Of a stretch of 64,000 bases of DNA, positions 1-11,000 are shown in pieces. The DNA lies in NCBI GenBank assembly GCA_029974595.1, contig JARKRC010000062.1, forward strand, positions 91,158-155,157. Direction: 5' to 3'. The stretch comes from Ereboglobus sp. (GTDB lineage: Bacteria > Verrucomicrobiota > Verrucomicrobiia > Opitutales > Opitutaceae). Within the stretch, counting starts at the first letter, position 1; each line of letters opens with the position of its first letter. Under the pieces are notes generated by a model. The model did not search any database, was not told the DNA's origin, and worked only from the letters and a program-made list of their open reading frames with translations. The translations under genes were made by a program, and so were the position numbers.

Positions 1-1376
1 AGTTTTTCGACGTCCAGCTCCCCCTGCCAGCTTGAATAGGCGCCAAGCCCGGCAACCTCGAAAGCGCGGGGATTCGGGGGATTGAAATAATCCGGATAAC
101 GTCCGGCCATCCAAGCCAATGCGCGGCGCCAGTGCGCCCCGTGCGGCACAAGGTGGAGGGTGAATCGCACATGCCTGCTGGAGCCGATCCGGTTGTACCG
201 GCGCTGGAACTCAACCGAGCCGTCCTCGGTGGTGACCAGCTTCATGACCAAAACATTGTCCTCCGGCGAGTGCACCAAGCTGAGGGCCTCGTCGCCGCCG
301 TCGAAAACCGTGCACATGGGGATGGAAATGTAATTGCCGGAAGTGGGTCGGTCCCAGAGCAGACGGTTGTCCCCATACCACCGCGTGCTGTCGCCCAATG
401 GCCTGGTCTCCAAGGGATCGCGCCAATCCCTTTTCATTTCATCGAAATTCCACAACCCCGATCCCAGCAAATCCGGGTGCGACCACGCGCTCCAATATTG
501 CGTAGACTTGCCGACGGGCAGCTTGACGCCCGACACGATGCCCGTGCCCCAAGGAGCGCCAAGGCCGTAAACATCAACATCCCAGCGCACGCCGTCGGCA
601 GTGACGGTGAACGTGTCCGTCACCCGGCACTGGTGGTCATCCCGGTCCCGTAGGGTACGGGTGACGGCGATGGACTCGTCCGAATGTTTTCTGATTTCCG
701 GTAAGGAGGTCTCCTCGCAACCCGTCAGCCTGGTGCGCCCGCTGATTTCATACCGTTTTTTACCGCTTTGCAGGGACAGCAGTTCCCCGGTTTCATCCAG
801 CTCCATCGCGAGGCCGTGTCCCCGCAGTTCGTGTTGGGCGGTACGCGACGCAATAGGTTGGTGCGTATCATCCTCCACCAGCACCGCCTCCGCCCAGTAG
901 CCGCGGTCAGCATATTTGCCGTCATCGGCGTCAAGCATGAATAACTCCAGTTCCTTGATGCCGCGCGTATCCACCACGACCCGTTTGGCCGGCGTGTCAT
1001 AGTCCATCACGCCGCTGTCGAACACTCGTTTCCCATCGATAAAGACCTGGAAAACGGCGGTGCCCTTTTTGTGGCGTTTCATATTCGCGTCGATTCCGAC
1101 CCACGCCTCGAAACTTTTGTATTTTCCGTTGAGCATATACGAGGTTTCGCTGTTGGCGCAAGTGCTCAAGCCACCGTCGAACTTCCGGTTGTCTATTTGA
1201 ATGGTTTTTGTGCCTGGCGGGATGCGCTCAAGTTGGTTGTAGGATTGTTTTGTAAAAACAGGTTTGAGCGAGGCCAAGGCGACTGGGCTGGCTTCGGTCC
1301 GCTGGGTTGCCCAGCCAACGGTCGCCACGAGCATGATCGTGATGCTCTTGAGCATTTTCAATTTCATTTTATTCAT
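1..1376 (-). CDS. Secreted NPCBM-domain protein, probable carbohydrate-active (3' end outside window)
   Basis: An open frame of about 458 codons runs from ATG at 1376 to the window edge without a stop, so the C-terminus is missing. The N-terminus (MNKMKLKMLKSITIMLVATV) is a signal peptide. Residues about 31-165 read like an NPCBM/NEW2 carbohydrate-binding module: SYNQLERIPPGTKTIQID, then VFQVFIDGKRVFDSGVM and RGIKELELFMLDADDG are its typical strands. The remainder is a beta-rich region followed by the beginning of what may be a catalytic domain (WRRALAWMAGRYPDYFNPPN). I cannot assign a glycoside hydrolase family because the diagnostic part is cut off. In-frame ATGs at 1367 and 1355 are alternative starts; no Shine-Dalgarno sequence decides between them. 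It is the last gene seen of the minus-strand locus with the TonB receptor upstream (170-bp gap), consistent with a secreted protein that binds or degrades polysaccharide. Confidence 0.72.
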   Translation of the reverse strand, partial: MNKMKLKMLKSITIMLVATVGWATQRTEASPVALASLKPVFTKQSYNQLERIPPGTKTIQIDNRKFDGGLSTCANSETSYMLNGKYKSFEAWVGIDANMKRHKKGTAVFQVFIDGKRVFDSGVMDYDTPAKRVVVDTRGIKELELFMLDADDGKYADRGYWAEAVLVEDDTHQPIASRTAQHELRGHGLAMELDETGELLSLQSGKKRYEISGRTRLTGCEETSLPEIRKHSDESIAVTRTLRDRDDHQCRVTDTFTVTADGVRWDVDVYGLGAPWGTGIVSGVKLPVGKSTQYWSAWSHPDLLGSGLWNFDEMKRDWRDPLETRPLGDSTRWYGDNRLLWDRPTSGNYISIPMCTVFDGGDEALSLVHSPEDNVLVMKLVTTEDGSVEFQRRYNRIGSSRHVRFTLHLVPHGAHWRRALAWMAGRYPDYFNPPNPRAFEVAGLGAYSSWQGELDVEK

Positions 1377-1546
1377 CAAATTATTATTAAAGAAATTGTG
1401 AGTGTTGCTGAGGGATGAATGGCGCGGGAGCACCGAGGGCCGGGCCGTATAGTCACCCGGAGGTTTGGAGCAGGATGGCCAACGGGAGGGCGAAAGCGCA
1501 GGGGTGAAATTTGCTTTTCATAATAAATCGCGCGTTCCCGAAAAAA

Positions 1547-3931
1547 TCAGAAACTGACGCTCAGACCGAAATTGACGGAGCGCGGCGTAGCCCAGCTGAC
1601 GCGGACATTGTAGGAAGCGAGGGCGTTCATCTCATCCGTCACATTTCTTATGGACAACTGCGCCGTGATACGCAGCTTGCCGACCTTGAAGGCATAGGCC
1701 ACGTCCGCGTTTATATTCAGGAAGGATGGGACCGTGAATTTGGGTTCGTAGCGGATTTGCGTGTCCGGCATCACATATTGCGCAAGCATGCTGTCGCGCC
1801 ACTGGAAGCCCAAGGTGAATTGCAAGCCCTTCGCGACGCCGTGTCTGATTTTATAGGTTGTGAGCGCGGAAAAGGCGTGCCGGGGCGTGCGGTAATGCCG
1901 TTTGTCGTAGGTCAGACCGCTGTAATCGTCCGTCTGCACCTCCATATTGATGCAATCCGTGTAGGCATATCCGCCCAAGACCTGCCATCCGCCGATGTTC
2001 GTATTAAAATTAAGCTCGATGCCGTTGCTGTGCAAACCATCCAAGGTGACATTCCTTTGTTCGCGTTGAGGCACGCCGTTACTGTCAACATATTCAACCA
2101 TTTTCAATCCAGGGACATTTCGCTGGACTATGTCGAAATAACTGAGGGTGGCGTGAAACTTATCGCGGTAAACGTATTTCACACCGCCCTCATACTGATT
2201 GCCAGTCATGGACTTGAGGCGCGGCCCGTTCGGATACTCGAGCCTGTAGTTGGGCACAAAGGAGGCGTTGTTGTTGGCGTAGAGCGTCCATGCCTTGTTC
2301 TTTTTCAGATGCCAGACCAATCCCGCGCTGTGCGTGAGCGGATGTTCTTTAAATACGTCCAAATAGACACTCCCGGCGTCGAAATCGGAGTTGGCAAACT
2401 TGTTAAATATCGTGCCCCGCCGATTGTCCGAGCGACGGATGTCCACGTAACGAAGTCCGAACTGGACAAACACGCGGTCATCCAAAAGCGACATCAGGTC
2501 GCTGATATAATACGACTGGATCTGGGTGGTCTGAAGAGTATTGTCAAACAAGCGAGGCAAATTTTCCTTGGTCCAGCCCACGTGGCCGGGCACGTGCGTG
2601 AGCACGTTGGCCGGAGCCAGATGCAGGTCCGGGTTGAAAGTCGGCCAAGTGCCGGTGATAGGCTGCCCGGGCACCGGACTCATGCCTGTCGGGCGGTAAT
2701 AAGAGGTCTGCCACCGGACGGAGTCCTGCTCCATGTGCTCCCAGCCGAATCCCACAATTATTTTGTGTTTAATGAACCAAGTTTTAACATCATACAAAGG
2801 CACCTCGACGCGCACTCGATGATTGTCGTTGGTTATAACCCAATCGCGGTAGTAACGGGAAACCAAGGGCTCGCCGGTCACGTCGGAGTAATACATGGCT
2901 TCCGGCAGGGTTTCGAAATTGTGTGTTTCCCTGTTTTCCGAGTTAAACAGCACGCGGAAGTGAACGTGACGCGAAAATTCATGCCTGAATTCCGCGTAGG
3001 TAATATGATTCTTCAAGACACGATAGTCGTCCAACTCCCCCATTGGACGGAAGGGATCGAAGGGATACCTGACTCCGTCCACTGTAATGTGGAGGGGATC
3101 GCCGTCACGCAGCACGGCCTCGTAATTGGTCAGGCCGGTCCGCTGGTAATGATATGTGTATTCTCCGAGCAGTTCCGTGCGTCGCGCGATATGCCATCTG
3201 AACGCCGGGGAAATCGCGATATCCCGCCTGGACGATCCGATCCATGTGTCGCCCTTCCCTCCCAGCGCGTTGAGCCTGTAGGCAAGTTTTTTCTTTATAA
3301 GGGGAGCCTGTGTGTCAATTTGATATCTATAATAACCGGAATCATCGGTGGTGAAGCGCATCCAGGTGGCGGTCTTTCCCTCGGGCTTCTTGGAGGTGCG
3401 GCTGATGGTGCCGCCGAAAGCGCCCTGTCCGTAAAGGACGGCGTTGGGGCCCTTGAGCACCTCCATGCGCTGTGTGTTAACCAGAGTCTGCGAACCGAAG
3501 CCTCCCGACTGTTCGAAGCCATTCAAAAAGTTGGCCCCGACGCCGGGCGCCGCGGCGCCGCCCATGCCGCGCATGGAAAAACTGTCACCGCCGCCGAAGG
3601 CCGTTACAGTCGGATCGTATAACACAACATCGGCGATGTTTTCCGCCATGATGTCGCGGAGAAATTCCTCGTTGAACACCACGATGTTTTGCGGAATGTC
3701 GGCGATGGGCGCGTTCAGGCGGGTGGCGCCTTCGGCATTCGTTGATATATATCCGGCGTCACGGTCGCTGGTGACGTCAAACACATTCATCAGGATAACC
3801 TCTTCATCCTTGGGCGACGGGGGTTGCGCGGATGTGGCGGCATTTTCCTTTACTTGAGCCGCGGCGTTTGATGCGAAAAGAGCGATGATTGGAAAAACCA
3901 CCGTGAGCAGGGGCGATGTTTTTGTGTTCAT
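1547..3931 (-). CDS. TonB-dependent outer-membrane receptor
   Basis: This 794-residue outer-membrane receptor imports a ligand bound at the cell surface, powered by TonB-ExbBD. A signal peptide (cleavage probably after ASNAAAQ, about residue 26) is followed by the stretch MNVFDVTSDRDAGYISTN, which fits the region before the plug in verrucomicrobial receptors. The plug domain occupies about residues 60-175 (IPQNIVVFNEEFLRDIM, then VEVLKGPNAVLYGQGAFGG-like text ending GGTISRTSKKP). The rest is a 22-stranded-type barrel ending in the aromatic residue of NFGLSVSF. There is no N-terminal carboxypeptidase-D-like domain, unlike the receptor at 45623. The plug and length resemble siderophore-type receptors, but the context (autotransporters, NPCBM protein) makes a saccharide ligand equally plausible. 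The gap to the upstream autotransporter is 62 bp, so co-transcription is likely. A long open frame on the opposite strand is only its GC-driven shadow. Confidence 0.9.
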   Translation of the reverse strand: MNTKTSPLLTVVFPIIALFASNAAAQVKENAATSAQPPSPKDEEVILMNVFDVTSDRDAGYISTNAEGATRLNAPIADIPQNIVVFNEEFLRDIMAENIADVVLYDPTVTAFGGGDSFSMRGMGGAAAPGVGANFLNGFEQSGGFGSQTLVNTQRMEVLKGPNAVLYGQGAFGGTISRTSKKPEGKTATWMRFTTDDSGYYRYQIDTQAPLIKKKLAYRLNALGGKGDTWIGSSRRDIAISPAFRWHIARRTELLGEYTYHYQRTGLTNYEAVLRDGDPLHITVDGVRYPFDPFRPMGELDDYRVLKNHITYAEFRHEFSRHVHFRVLFNSENRETHNFETLPEAMYYSDVTGEPLVSRYYRDWVITNDNHRVRVEVPLYDVKTWFIKHKIIVGFGWEHMEQDSVRWQTSYYRPTGMSPVPGQPITGTWPTFNPDLHLAPANVLTHVPGHVGWTKENLPRLFDNTLQTTQIQSYYISDLMSLLDDRVFVQFGLRYVDIRRSDNRRGTIFNKFANSDFDAGSVYLDVFKEHPLTHSAGLVWHLKKNKAWTLYANNNASFVPNYRLEYPNGPRLKSMTGNQYEGGVKYVYRDKFHATLSYFDIVQRNVPGLKMVEYVDSNGVPQREQRNVTLDGLHSNGIELNFNTNIGGWQVLGGYAYTDCINMEVQTDDYSGLTYDKRHYRTPRHAFSALTTYKIRHGVAKGLQFTLGFQWRDSMLAQYVMPDTQIRYEPKFTVPSFLNINADVAYAFKVGKLRITAQLSIRNVTDEMNALASYNVRVSWATPRSVNFGLSVSF

Positions 3932-3993
3932 GTTAAATTCATTATAGAGGTTTTACCGGTAGCGATGTGTGGGGGGCGTATTTCTGCACAGAG

Positions 3994-6900
3994 TCACCAA
4001 CTCCAGCGCATGCTGGCGTTGAGATTGTGCCGGCTGTGGTCCTTTGACGTTTCATATTCGTAATCAAAGGAGAATGCGGAGAAGCGGCCCAAGCCCAAGC
4101 GAATGCCGAGGCCAATCGTAATGCGATCCCGCGAATATATGTCGCTGGGCACCTCGAAGATATCGTCGTACAAATCGCTGAAGCTCACATTCAGCACAGT
4201 TTGCTCGTGGGTAAGCGCAGCGCGCCAGTTTGCCTGGAGGACAAGCATGCCGGGTGTTTTCCATGCGGTCGTGAAGGCGTGGGTCAATTGCAGCCCAACA
4301 AGGCTTTCAACGCGATCCGTCTTGAAATCCTGCACATAGATTGCGCCCCGGCCCATTTCTGAATGATCGTAATAGGAATAATTCATATAATGCAGCCCCA
4401 CGGAGGGCTTGAACACGCCGTTTTCCCAAGCGCGCAGCAGCAGGCCGGCATCGATGCTGGCCCCGTAGAGGGCCGCCCTGTATGAGCCTGTGGTCTCATC
4501 ATCGAGACGCTTTGTGTCTGCCGTTATCGAGCCCCCGAATATATCTGCAGCCAGATAGAATTTGCCATAGCGCGCCGCGCCATAGACGCCGATGTGCGGC
4601 ATGGCGGAGTCGGTTCCGCATCCGGGATTGTCCGTTTTCAAGTCGCTATACGCGTAGCCAGCGTAAACGCCTGCCAGGTATTTCCCGAAAAAGACACGGT
4701 CAATGCCCATATTCAGGCCCCAGGTACTGTCTTTGTAACCGATGCGGATGTCGTCCCCATCATAGCTGCCTATGCTTCCGAATCCCTTGATCCAAAACCC
4801 TTTGTCCAACTCGTCCCCGGGTGAGTAATGTTGGAGGGGCAGGAGAAAATTCTCGCTCATGCGCGAATAGACGGAGGCGACTGCCGCAGTCATGGCATCA
4901 ATGCTGACGGCGATGTCCTTGCCGGGATTTCCGGCCCGGTTCATATTCATCAGCATCAAATTGTTGTTTTCATCCGTATAAATGCGGAATGTCGTGTTGT
5001 TGGGACCGGGATTGATATTGATGGAATAGGTATCCACACTGAGGCCGCCATCCGCGTGGACGAGCGTGGTGTAACCCGAGGTCAGACGGGACATGAGTGC
5101 GATGGTGACATTGTTCTCGATGGTGACAGAGCCTGATGTCACGAGCATCCGGCGGGAGGGATTGTCAAAGGCCAGCGTGGCTCCCTCGTTAATATAAACG
5201 CTTTTTGCCACGACCTCGGGCACCAGCAAATGGAGGGCGCCGCCCGGCTCAACCCGCACGAGTGATTGCGGGCCGCCGAGCGCGTTGGGATGCGCGGCGC
5301 CGACGGCGCCGTTGGCGTCCACCAATAACGACCGGTAATTGTTCGAGCCGCTCAGAACCAACACGGAATCAGTCGAGGTTCCCCAGACGCGAATTATCCC
5401 GGTGCCGTTGATTGCGCCCGAGAGAACGGAGTGGACGGCGTTTTGCGAGGAAAGCGCTATATTATTGGAGCCAAAATTTATATTATTTCCTATATTACGG
5501 TTCCCGGAGATAATCACCATCGTGTTGTCGCCGGTGATGTCGAGCGCGCCCGTGCCAAGCGCCCTGTCGTGGGAAAGAGCGAGTGCCCCGGCCCGCAGGG
5601 TGGTGCCCGCGTGCGTGTTTTCCGCGCGAAGCGCCAGCAGTCCGGCGCCGGTCTTGACCAGACTGCCGCCGCTGACCGCGCCGTTGATGCGATTCTCGTT
5701 CGAACCGGAAACCTCTATGGTGGCGATCTTGGACGGGCCGATGACGATGGCGCTGGCCATGACGGACGAGCCAGTAACACGCAGGGTCGCCGATTCCACA
5801 AAGGTGATTTGCGCGCCTATGGCCTGGAGTTGCTCACCCCGGCTAATCTCGATCGCGCCTCCGTCGATGTCTATTCCACCAGCGAAATTATTGTTGCCCG
5901 CGTTGTTGAAAACCAGCGTGCCCGCCCCGGTTTTGACGAGCTTGCCGAGGCCGCCCGTTTGCACGGCAGTCTCGGCCTCGACTCCCGGGTGCCAGGGGGT
6001 CGCCACGATGTTGCCGTTTCCGGTGAAGGTGAGGTTGTTCGCGCCGCCCACCTCGATGTTGGAGACGGGCATGTTGCCCGACAGCACGACCTCAAGGTTC
6101 CCCGGCGCGTCACCCGGGAACCGCACAGTATCGAGGGCGGAAAACTGGGTGACTCCCGGAGCGTTGAGTGATTCCCAGTTGTTGTCGGCGTCGTTCCACG
6201 TGCCACCCGCTGCCCCCGTCCATTTCATCGCGCGTGCGGTGTCGGTGATGAGATTGACCCGGAGTTCAAAGGGGGTGTCGCCTTCGACTCGCTCGATAGT
6301 CTGGCGTCCGCTGCCCGAGGTCACGAGGCCGTTGACGGCAAACCTCAGCTTGTCCGCGCCGCCTGCCACGAGGTCGGTGTAGATATTGCCCAAGTCGTAG
6401 GCTCCGGAGCGGAAGCCCTGCAGATTGACGGTGTTGGTGCCGGTGGTGGCGAGGGAGCCACCGGACATCACAAGCCTGGCGGCATGCGTGCCGTCAAAGG
6501 CGACATACGACAGGGTCGCGTTGGCGAGCGAGAGTCTGCCCTCAATGGCAAGCCCGGTGGCGGGGGCACCGGCCAGCCCCACTTGGATGGTGGAGCCCGC
6601 GGCCGCATTCACCGTCAAGTTTCCGTTGTTTCCGTTTTGCAGCACGGTTTTAAGTTCACCTACGCCGCCGAAGGTCGCGCCGGAGGCGACGTTGATGATG
6701 CCGCCCAGCTTGGCCTCGTTGTTGCCGAGGAGCAGCCGCCCGACCTCGACGGCGAAGGTGCCCGAGTAATAAGAGTTGTCGGCGTTGAGCACGAGGTCGC
6801 CGCCGCCCAGTTTGTGGATTCTGGCCGAGGTGTTGCCGCTGGCGATGGAGTCGTGGGCACGGCTGGTCGCGTTCGCGGCGCCGATGGTCAGGCTGGTTTC

Positions 6901-7908
6901 GTAGTCAATATTGAACTCGACGCGGCCCGAGCCGGAGGTGGCCGCGTAATAAAAACCGCCGCCGGCCGCCGAGGGGTCAAAGGACGGAGCATTGTTGACC
7001 ACCTGCGGATCGCCGTCGGAAAGGGGAGTAGCTACGTTTCCAGCAAAATTTCCGGTCCAGAGGTAATCCCGCGTGGTGCCGGAGGCATCCACATTAAATG
7101 CCAGCACTCCGCTGGCGAGCTGGGATTGGATGGCACCCCCTTTCGTCCCCGCCCAATTGTTTGTGAATGTGCAATTGGTGAGCGAGATGGTGCCGGTGCG
7201 AACATCAACGGCACCCGAATAGGAGCGCGCCCGATTATTATCAAAGACCACATCGGCATATGTGTGGGACGAGGCTGCCCCCATGCCGGTTGCTCCTCCA
7301 TAATCGCCCGCGGCGAAATTATTGTAGAAGCCGCCCCCGGTCATGTTCAAGGTGCCGTAGACACGCATGACGCCGGTGTTGCCGAAGCTTCCGTTGTTTT
7401 CAAAAATCACATCTTTCAGGAGCACTCTGTTCGTGGTTGTCGCAGCGTGAATGGCGCCGCTTACGCCGGAGCCGGTGGCGGTGTTGTTGGTGAGCCCGGC
7501 GCGGTTGTTTCTGAAGAGACCGTTGGTGATGTCGAGGGTGGTGCCGGCCGCCATGTTTATCACGCCGGCCACACTGGTCGTCACCACATTCTCGAAAATC
7601 ACCCGTCCGGTCGTGCCCAGCGGGCGGTAGATGAGAGAACCGGTCTGAAGCGTCATGAGACCGGGACTTGTGCTGCGCTCTCCGATGCGGGTGTAGGTCA
7701 TGGTGACGCCGTCGGCGATCTCGAAGAGATTGTAGGTATACATTGACAGGGTGTTGTTCCCCGTCATGTAGATTTGCCTGTCGGTGTCCACAATGGCGCC
7801 GCGGGCCGGCGGGGAGGGCAAACTCGCGATGCAAACGATCGCTGCCAGCGCGCGGAGCGCCGGGCAGCGGGCTGATGAGGGGATGGCGCACATGGAGTCT
7901 GTGTTCAT
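3994..7908 (-). CDS. Autotransporter (type Va) with Pmp-like GGA/FxxN passenger
   Basis: A 1304-residue surface protein that should deliver its own passenger through a C-terminal barrel. A signal peptide ends near PPARGA (about residue 38). Residues about 130-260 form a beta-helix with repeated FxxN (FRNN, FENN, FYNN, FDNN, FTNN) and [GS]GA[IV] (SGAI, SGAV, GGAI) motifs. This pairing is characteristic of chlamydial polymorphic membrane proteins. From about residue 370 come autotransporter-associated strand repeats (KLGGGDLVLNADNSYYSG, KLVKTGAGTLVFNNAGNNNF, LVKTGAGLLALRAENTHAG). Near residue 993 is NPGKDIAVSIDAM, followed by the barrel, which ends with NLNASMRWSW. Cargo and ligand are unknown. 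The gene lies 62 bp upstream of the TonB receptor and 155 bp downstream of a larger paralogue with the same architecture. ATG at 7893 is an alternative start. No protease motif was seen in the passenger, so an adhesin or scaffold role is an inference. Confidence 0.88.
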   Translation of the reverse strand: MNTDSMCAIPSSARCPALRALAAIVCIASLPSPPARGAIVDTDRQIYMTGNNTLSMYTYNLFEIADGVTMTYTRIGERSTSPGLMTLQTGSLIYRPLGTTGRVIFENVVTTSVAGVINMAAGTTLDITNGLFRNNRAGLTNNTATGSGVSGAIHAATTTNRVLLKDVIFENNGSFGNTGVMRVYGTLNMTGGGFYNNFAAGDYGGATGMGAASSHTYADVVFDNNRARSYSGAVDVRTGTISLTNCTFTNNWAGTKGGAIQSQLASGVLAFNVDASGTTRDYLWTGNFAGNVATPLSDGDPQVVNNAPSFDPSAAGGGFYYAATSGSGRVEFNIDYETSLTIGAANATSRAHDSIASGNTSARIHKLGGGDLVLNADNSYYSGTFAVEVGRLLLGNNEAKLGGIINVASGATFGGVGELKTVLQNGNNGNLTVNAAAGSTIQVGLAGAPATGLAIEGRLSLANATLSYVAFDGTHAARLVMSGGSLATTGTNTVNLQGFRSGAYDLGNIYTDLVAGGADKLRFAVNGLVTSGSGRQTIERVEGDTPFELRVNLITDTARAMKWTGAAGGTWNDADNNWESLNAPGVTQFSALDTVRFPGDAPGNLEVVLSGNMPVSNIEVGGANNLTFTGNGNIVATPWHPGVEAETAVQTGGLGKLVKTGAGTLVFNNAGNNNFAGGIDIDGGAIEISRGEQLQAIGAQITFVESATLRVTGSSVMASAIVIGPSKIATIEVSGSNENRINGAVSGGSLVKTGAGLLALRAENTHAGTTLRAGALALSHDRALGTGALDITGDNTMVIISGNRNIGNNINFGSNNIALSSQNAVHSVLSGAINGTGIIRVWGTSTDSVLVLSGSNNYRSLLVDANGAVGAAHPNALGGPQSLVRVEPGGALHLLVPEVVAKSVYINEGATLAFDNPSRRMLVTSGSVTIENNVTIALMSRLTSGYTTLVHADGGLSVDTYSININPGPNNTTFRIYTDENNNLMLMNMNRAGNPGKDIAVSIDAMTAAVASVYSRMSENFLLPLQHYSPGDELDKGFWIKGFGSIGSYDGDDIRIGYKDSTWGLNMGIDRVFFGKYLAGVYAGYAYSDLKTDNPGCGTDSAMPHIGVYGAARYGKFYLAADIFGGSITADTKRLDDETTGSYRAALYGASIDAGLLLRAWENGVFKPSVGLHYMNYSYYDHSEMGRGAIYVQDFKTDRVESLVGLQLTHAFTTAWKTPGMLVLQANWRAALTHEQTVLNVSFSDLYDDIFEVPSDIYSRDRITIGLGIRLGLGRFSAFSFDYEYETSKDHSRHNLNASMRWSW

Positions 7909-8063
7909 GCTGATTATTATAATTTAATTGATATCGTTTGGAGTTGTATAAGGGGTCTCACGGGCTCTCCGCTTGCCTTTGATGTTTTGCATGCGCTGGC
8001 AGGATTGGATGATTCCCGTGAGGTTAATTGTCCGATGGCTGTTTTGCCGTTTCAGTTTTGGGA

Positions 8064-11000
8064 TTACCAATTGAAGCGCACCGTGGCGGTGCCGGTGTGC
8101 CGCTGGAATTCAGAGCCGAGCTCGAAATCGTAGCCGAATGAAACGGCTGAGTTTTCCGTCATCGCGAATCGCAGGCCGAAGCCGATCATGAGGCCGTTGC
8201 GGTTGTAGTTGTCCACGCCAGTCGTGAAACTCTGGCCCCCGGTCGAGAGGAATCGTCCGTTGATTTTCAAGGAGGACTCGCTCAGCGTGGCGCGGTAGCC
8301 GAATACCGCGTCGAACATGCCGGGGCGTTTCCAAGGCATCGTGATATTCTGGGTGACCTGCATGCCGGCGAATCCTTCCAATGCGTTCGCGTCGAGGTCG
8401 GCAATGGAGACGGCGCCGGGACCGGTCTCTTCCTGGTGGCTATATGAGACACGCATATAGTGCAGCGCGACGGACGGCTTGATGCGGCCGTATTTCCAAG
8501 CGGCGAGCACCGCGCCGGCCTCGATGCTGCCGCCGAAAGTGGTGGCGGAGTATTTGCCGACGGCGCAGCCTTCCTGCTCGAAACGCGAGGTGTCGGCATC
8601 CATGGAGCCGAACACAAAATCCGCCGCCAGATAAAATTTCTCAAACTGCGCGGCACCGAAAAGACCGACGAAAGGCTGCGTGCCTTTGTTCTCGGAATTA
8701 TTGTCGGAGGTGATGCGGTTGCTCAGGCAGCCGGCATAAAGACCGAGCAGGAGATTTTCCCCGAGCGCCCTATCATAGCCAACCACGGCGCCATAGGTGT
8801 CGCTTGTGTAGCCGGTCTTGCGAGAGTTGCCGTCGTTGTCGGCATAGGAGCCGATCAGCTTGAGCCAGCCGCTGGCTCGCGCGGGGCGGGACACGCGGTC
8901 AAGTGACATGAGAAATGTTTCGCTGATGCGCGAATAGACAGCGCCGTTGGTGGCGCTCATTGCGTCGAGGATGGCGGCTATATCCTTGCCGGGATTGGCC
9001 GTATAGTTCATCGCGGCGAAACTCACCGTGCCCGCCTCCGGATCAACCTTGAAGTAATCTGTGTTTAGACCAAAGGGCGCATTGGGGCCCGGGTCAAAAT
9101 GGATGGTCTGCCCGGCCGTCAGCGAGTCCGCTTTCAACAGGAGGTAGTCTCCAGAAATAAAGGTGCCTATGGCGATGGTGGCGCCGTTCTCAAGCGTGGC
9201 CGAGGGCACCGCCAGCATGGGATCAGCGAGGCCTCCTTTCCACATGGGGTTGAACACGAGCCTGCCGCCGTTCCTCACGATCAGACCGCCCGCCGGCGTG
9301 TTCAATTTGCCGATGCCGAGTTCCCCGCCATTGTTGATCGTGACGGCCACCGAACTGCCGCCAAGAGCGCCGGCACTCGAGGCCGTGACCTTGCTTCCGG
9401 CGTTGACAACGAATTTTTGCAGCGTGTTGGCCCCGCCAAGGCTCAGCGTGCTGTTGTTGAATTCAAGCGCGTTGCCGTAGATCAGATTGTCAACCGAGCC
9501 CGAGGGGATATCGCGGAATTCGAGTGTGGAGGCGGCGCCGATAGCGATGCTGCCTGCGCCGAGCGCCCTGGCGTGCCCCGCGACCACGCGCGGAGCCTCT
9601 ATGTTGAGGCCGCCGCTGAAGGCGCTGTTGGTGCCGGAGAGCGTGGTGACGCCCTCGCCCCGCACCGTGAGCGCGCCGTTTCCTGCAATTGAGCCGGCGA
9701 GCGTGGAGTTGTTGCCTGCCGCCGCCATGATGGCGAGATCATTGGCGCCGATATTGATGGCGTTGGGAATTCTGAGTCCCGCAGCATCGATCCATAGTGT
9801 CCGTTCGTTCACGGCGACCGTGAGCGTGCCGCTGCCGAGGGCGTTGGACGCGCCGATGCCAAGCGAGCCGGCGCGGTATTCGACACCGCCGGTGTGGCTG
9901 CTGGAGCCGCTGAGGGTGAGCCTGCCTGCGCCGTTCTTGACGAGCCTGCCCGTGCCCGCGATGGAGCCGGCAAACGTGTTGTCGGCGGTGTTGCTGACGG
10001 TCAGTGCCGCCGCTCCGAGCGTGATGAGTCCGTTGCCGCAGATGTTTCGAACGGTCTGGGCGTTGCCGGCCAAGTCCAGGGTTGCGCCGGATTTTACCTC
10101 GACGCCGGCACTGGCGGCCAGGATGCCGATGGCGCCGGTTCGGAGTGTGCCGCTTGAAACGGTGGTCATGCCGGTGTAATCGTTGCCCGCGTGAGTCAGC
10201 ACAATGGCGGAGGTGCCGCCGGCTTGAATATCAAGACCGCCCGAGCCGGTAATTTTGGCCGAGAGGGTTGAGTCGGTAGAGTGAGTGTTGTTGAGGATGA
10301 GTTGCCGCCCGTTGAAGACTTCGATGTCCGTCAATCCGTAGCCCATGTAAACGCCGGCGGATGTGCCGGTGTCCACAATGTTGGCGCGGTAATTATATCC
10401 GGCCTTGGCAACGGTGCCCGTGCCTTGGACGATGCCCGCGTAAGCGGGCACGGGAATGGGCGCCCCGGTGATGTCGGTCAGCTCGATGGTGCCCGCGCCG
10501 GTGACGTTTGCGGCGGCAATCAGGCATGCGCCGTCAACGCCGTTGTCCAAGTCGAGGATATTGGGATTCGGGGGAACGGCGGGGTTGGTCTGCTGGGCGA
10601 GGAGGGCGCTGGTATCAACGCCGATTTTGCTCACCCCGGTTCCCAGGTCGAGTGTATCCACAATAAGGATACCGTCGGGCGAGCCGCCAAGGGTCATGCC
10701 AAAGCTCATCAGTCCGCCGTTGAGGGCGAGCCTGCGGATAGAGACGTCGCCGGAGACTTTTTGCGCGGCGCCACCGGCATCGAGTCGGAGCACGGCGCCG
10801 GGTGTGGAAAGCACGGCGGCGGCATTGGCGTCGAGGGAAAGTTTTCCTGACTCAAGCGCGACGAGTCCCGAGTAGCCGCCGCCGGATGCCGTGGATGCGA
10901 AGGCGAAGACACCCGGAGTCGCGATCGTGAGCGTGCCGGTGCCGGCGAGTCGGGCCGCACCCAGCGCATTCGCCGACTTGAGGACGACCCGGCCTTCGTT

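Noticed and set aside
1511..3622. Open frame of about 700 codons on the plus strand opposite the TonB receptor
   Set aside because: It is the antisense shadow of a gene with clear plug and barrel motifs; its translation has no domain or signal peptide.
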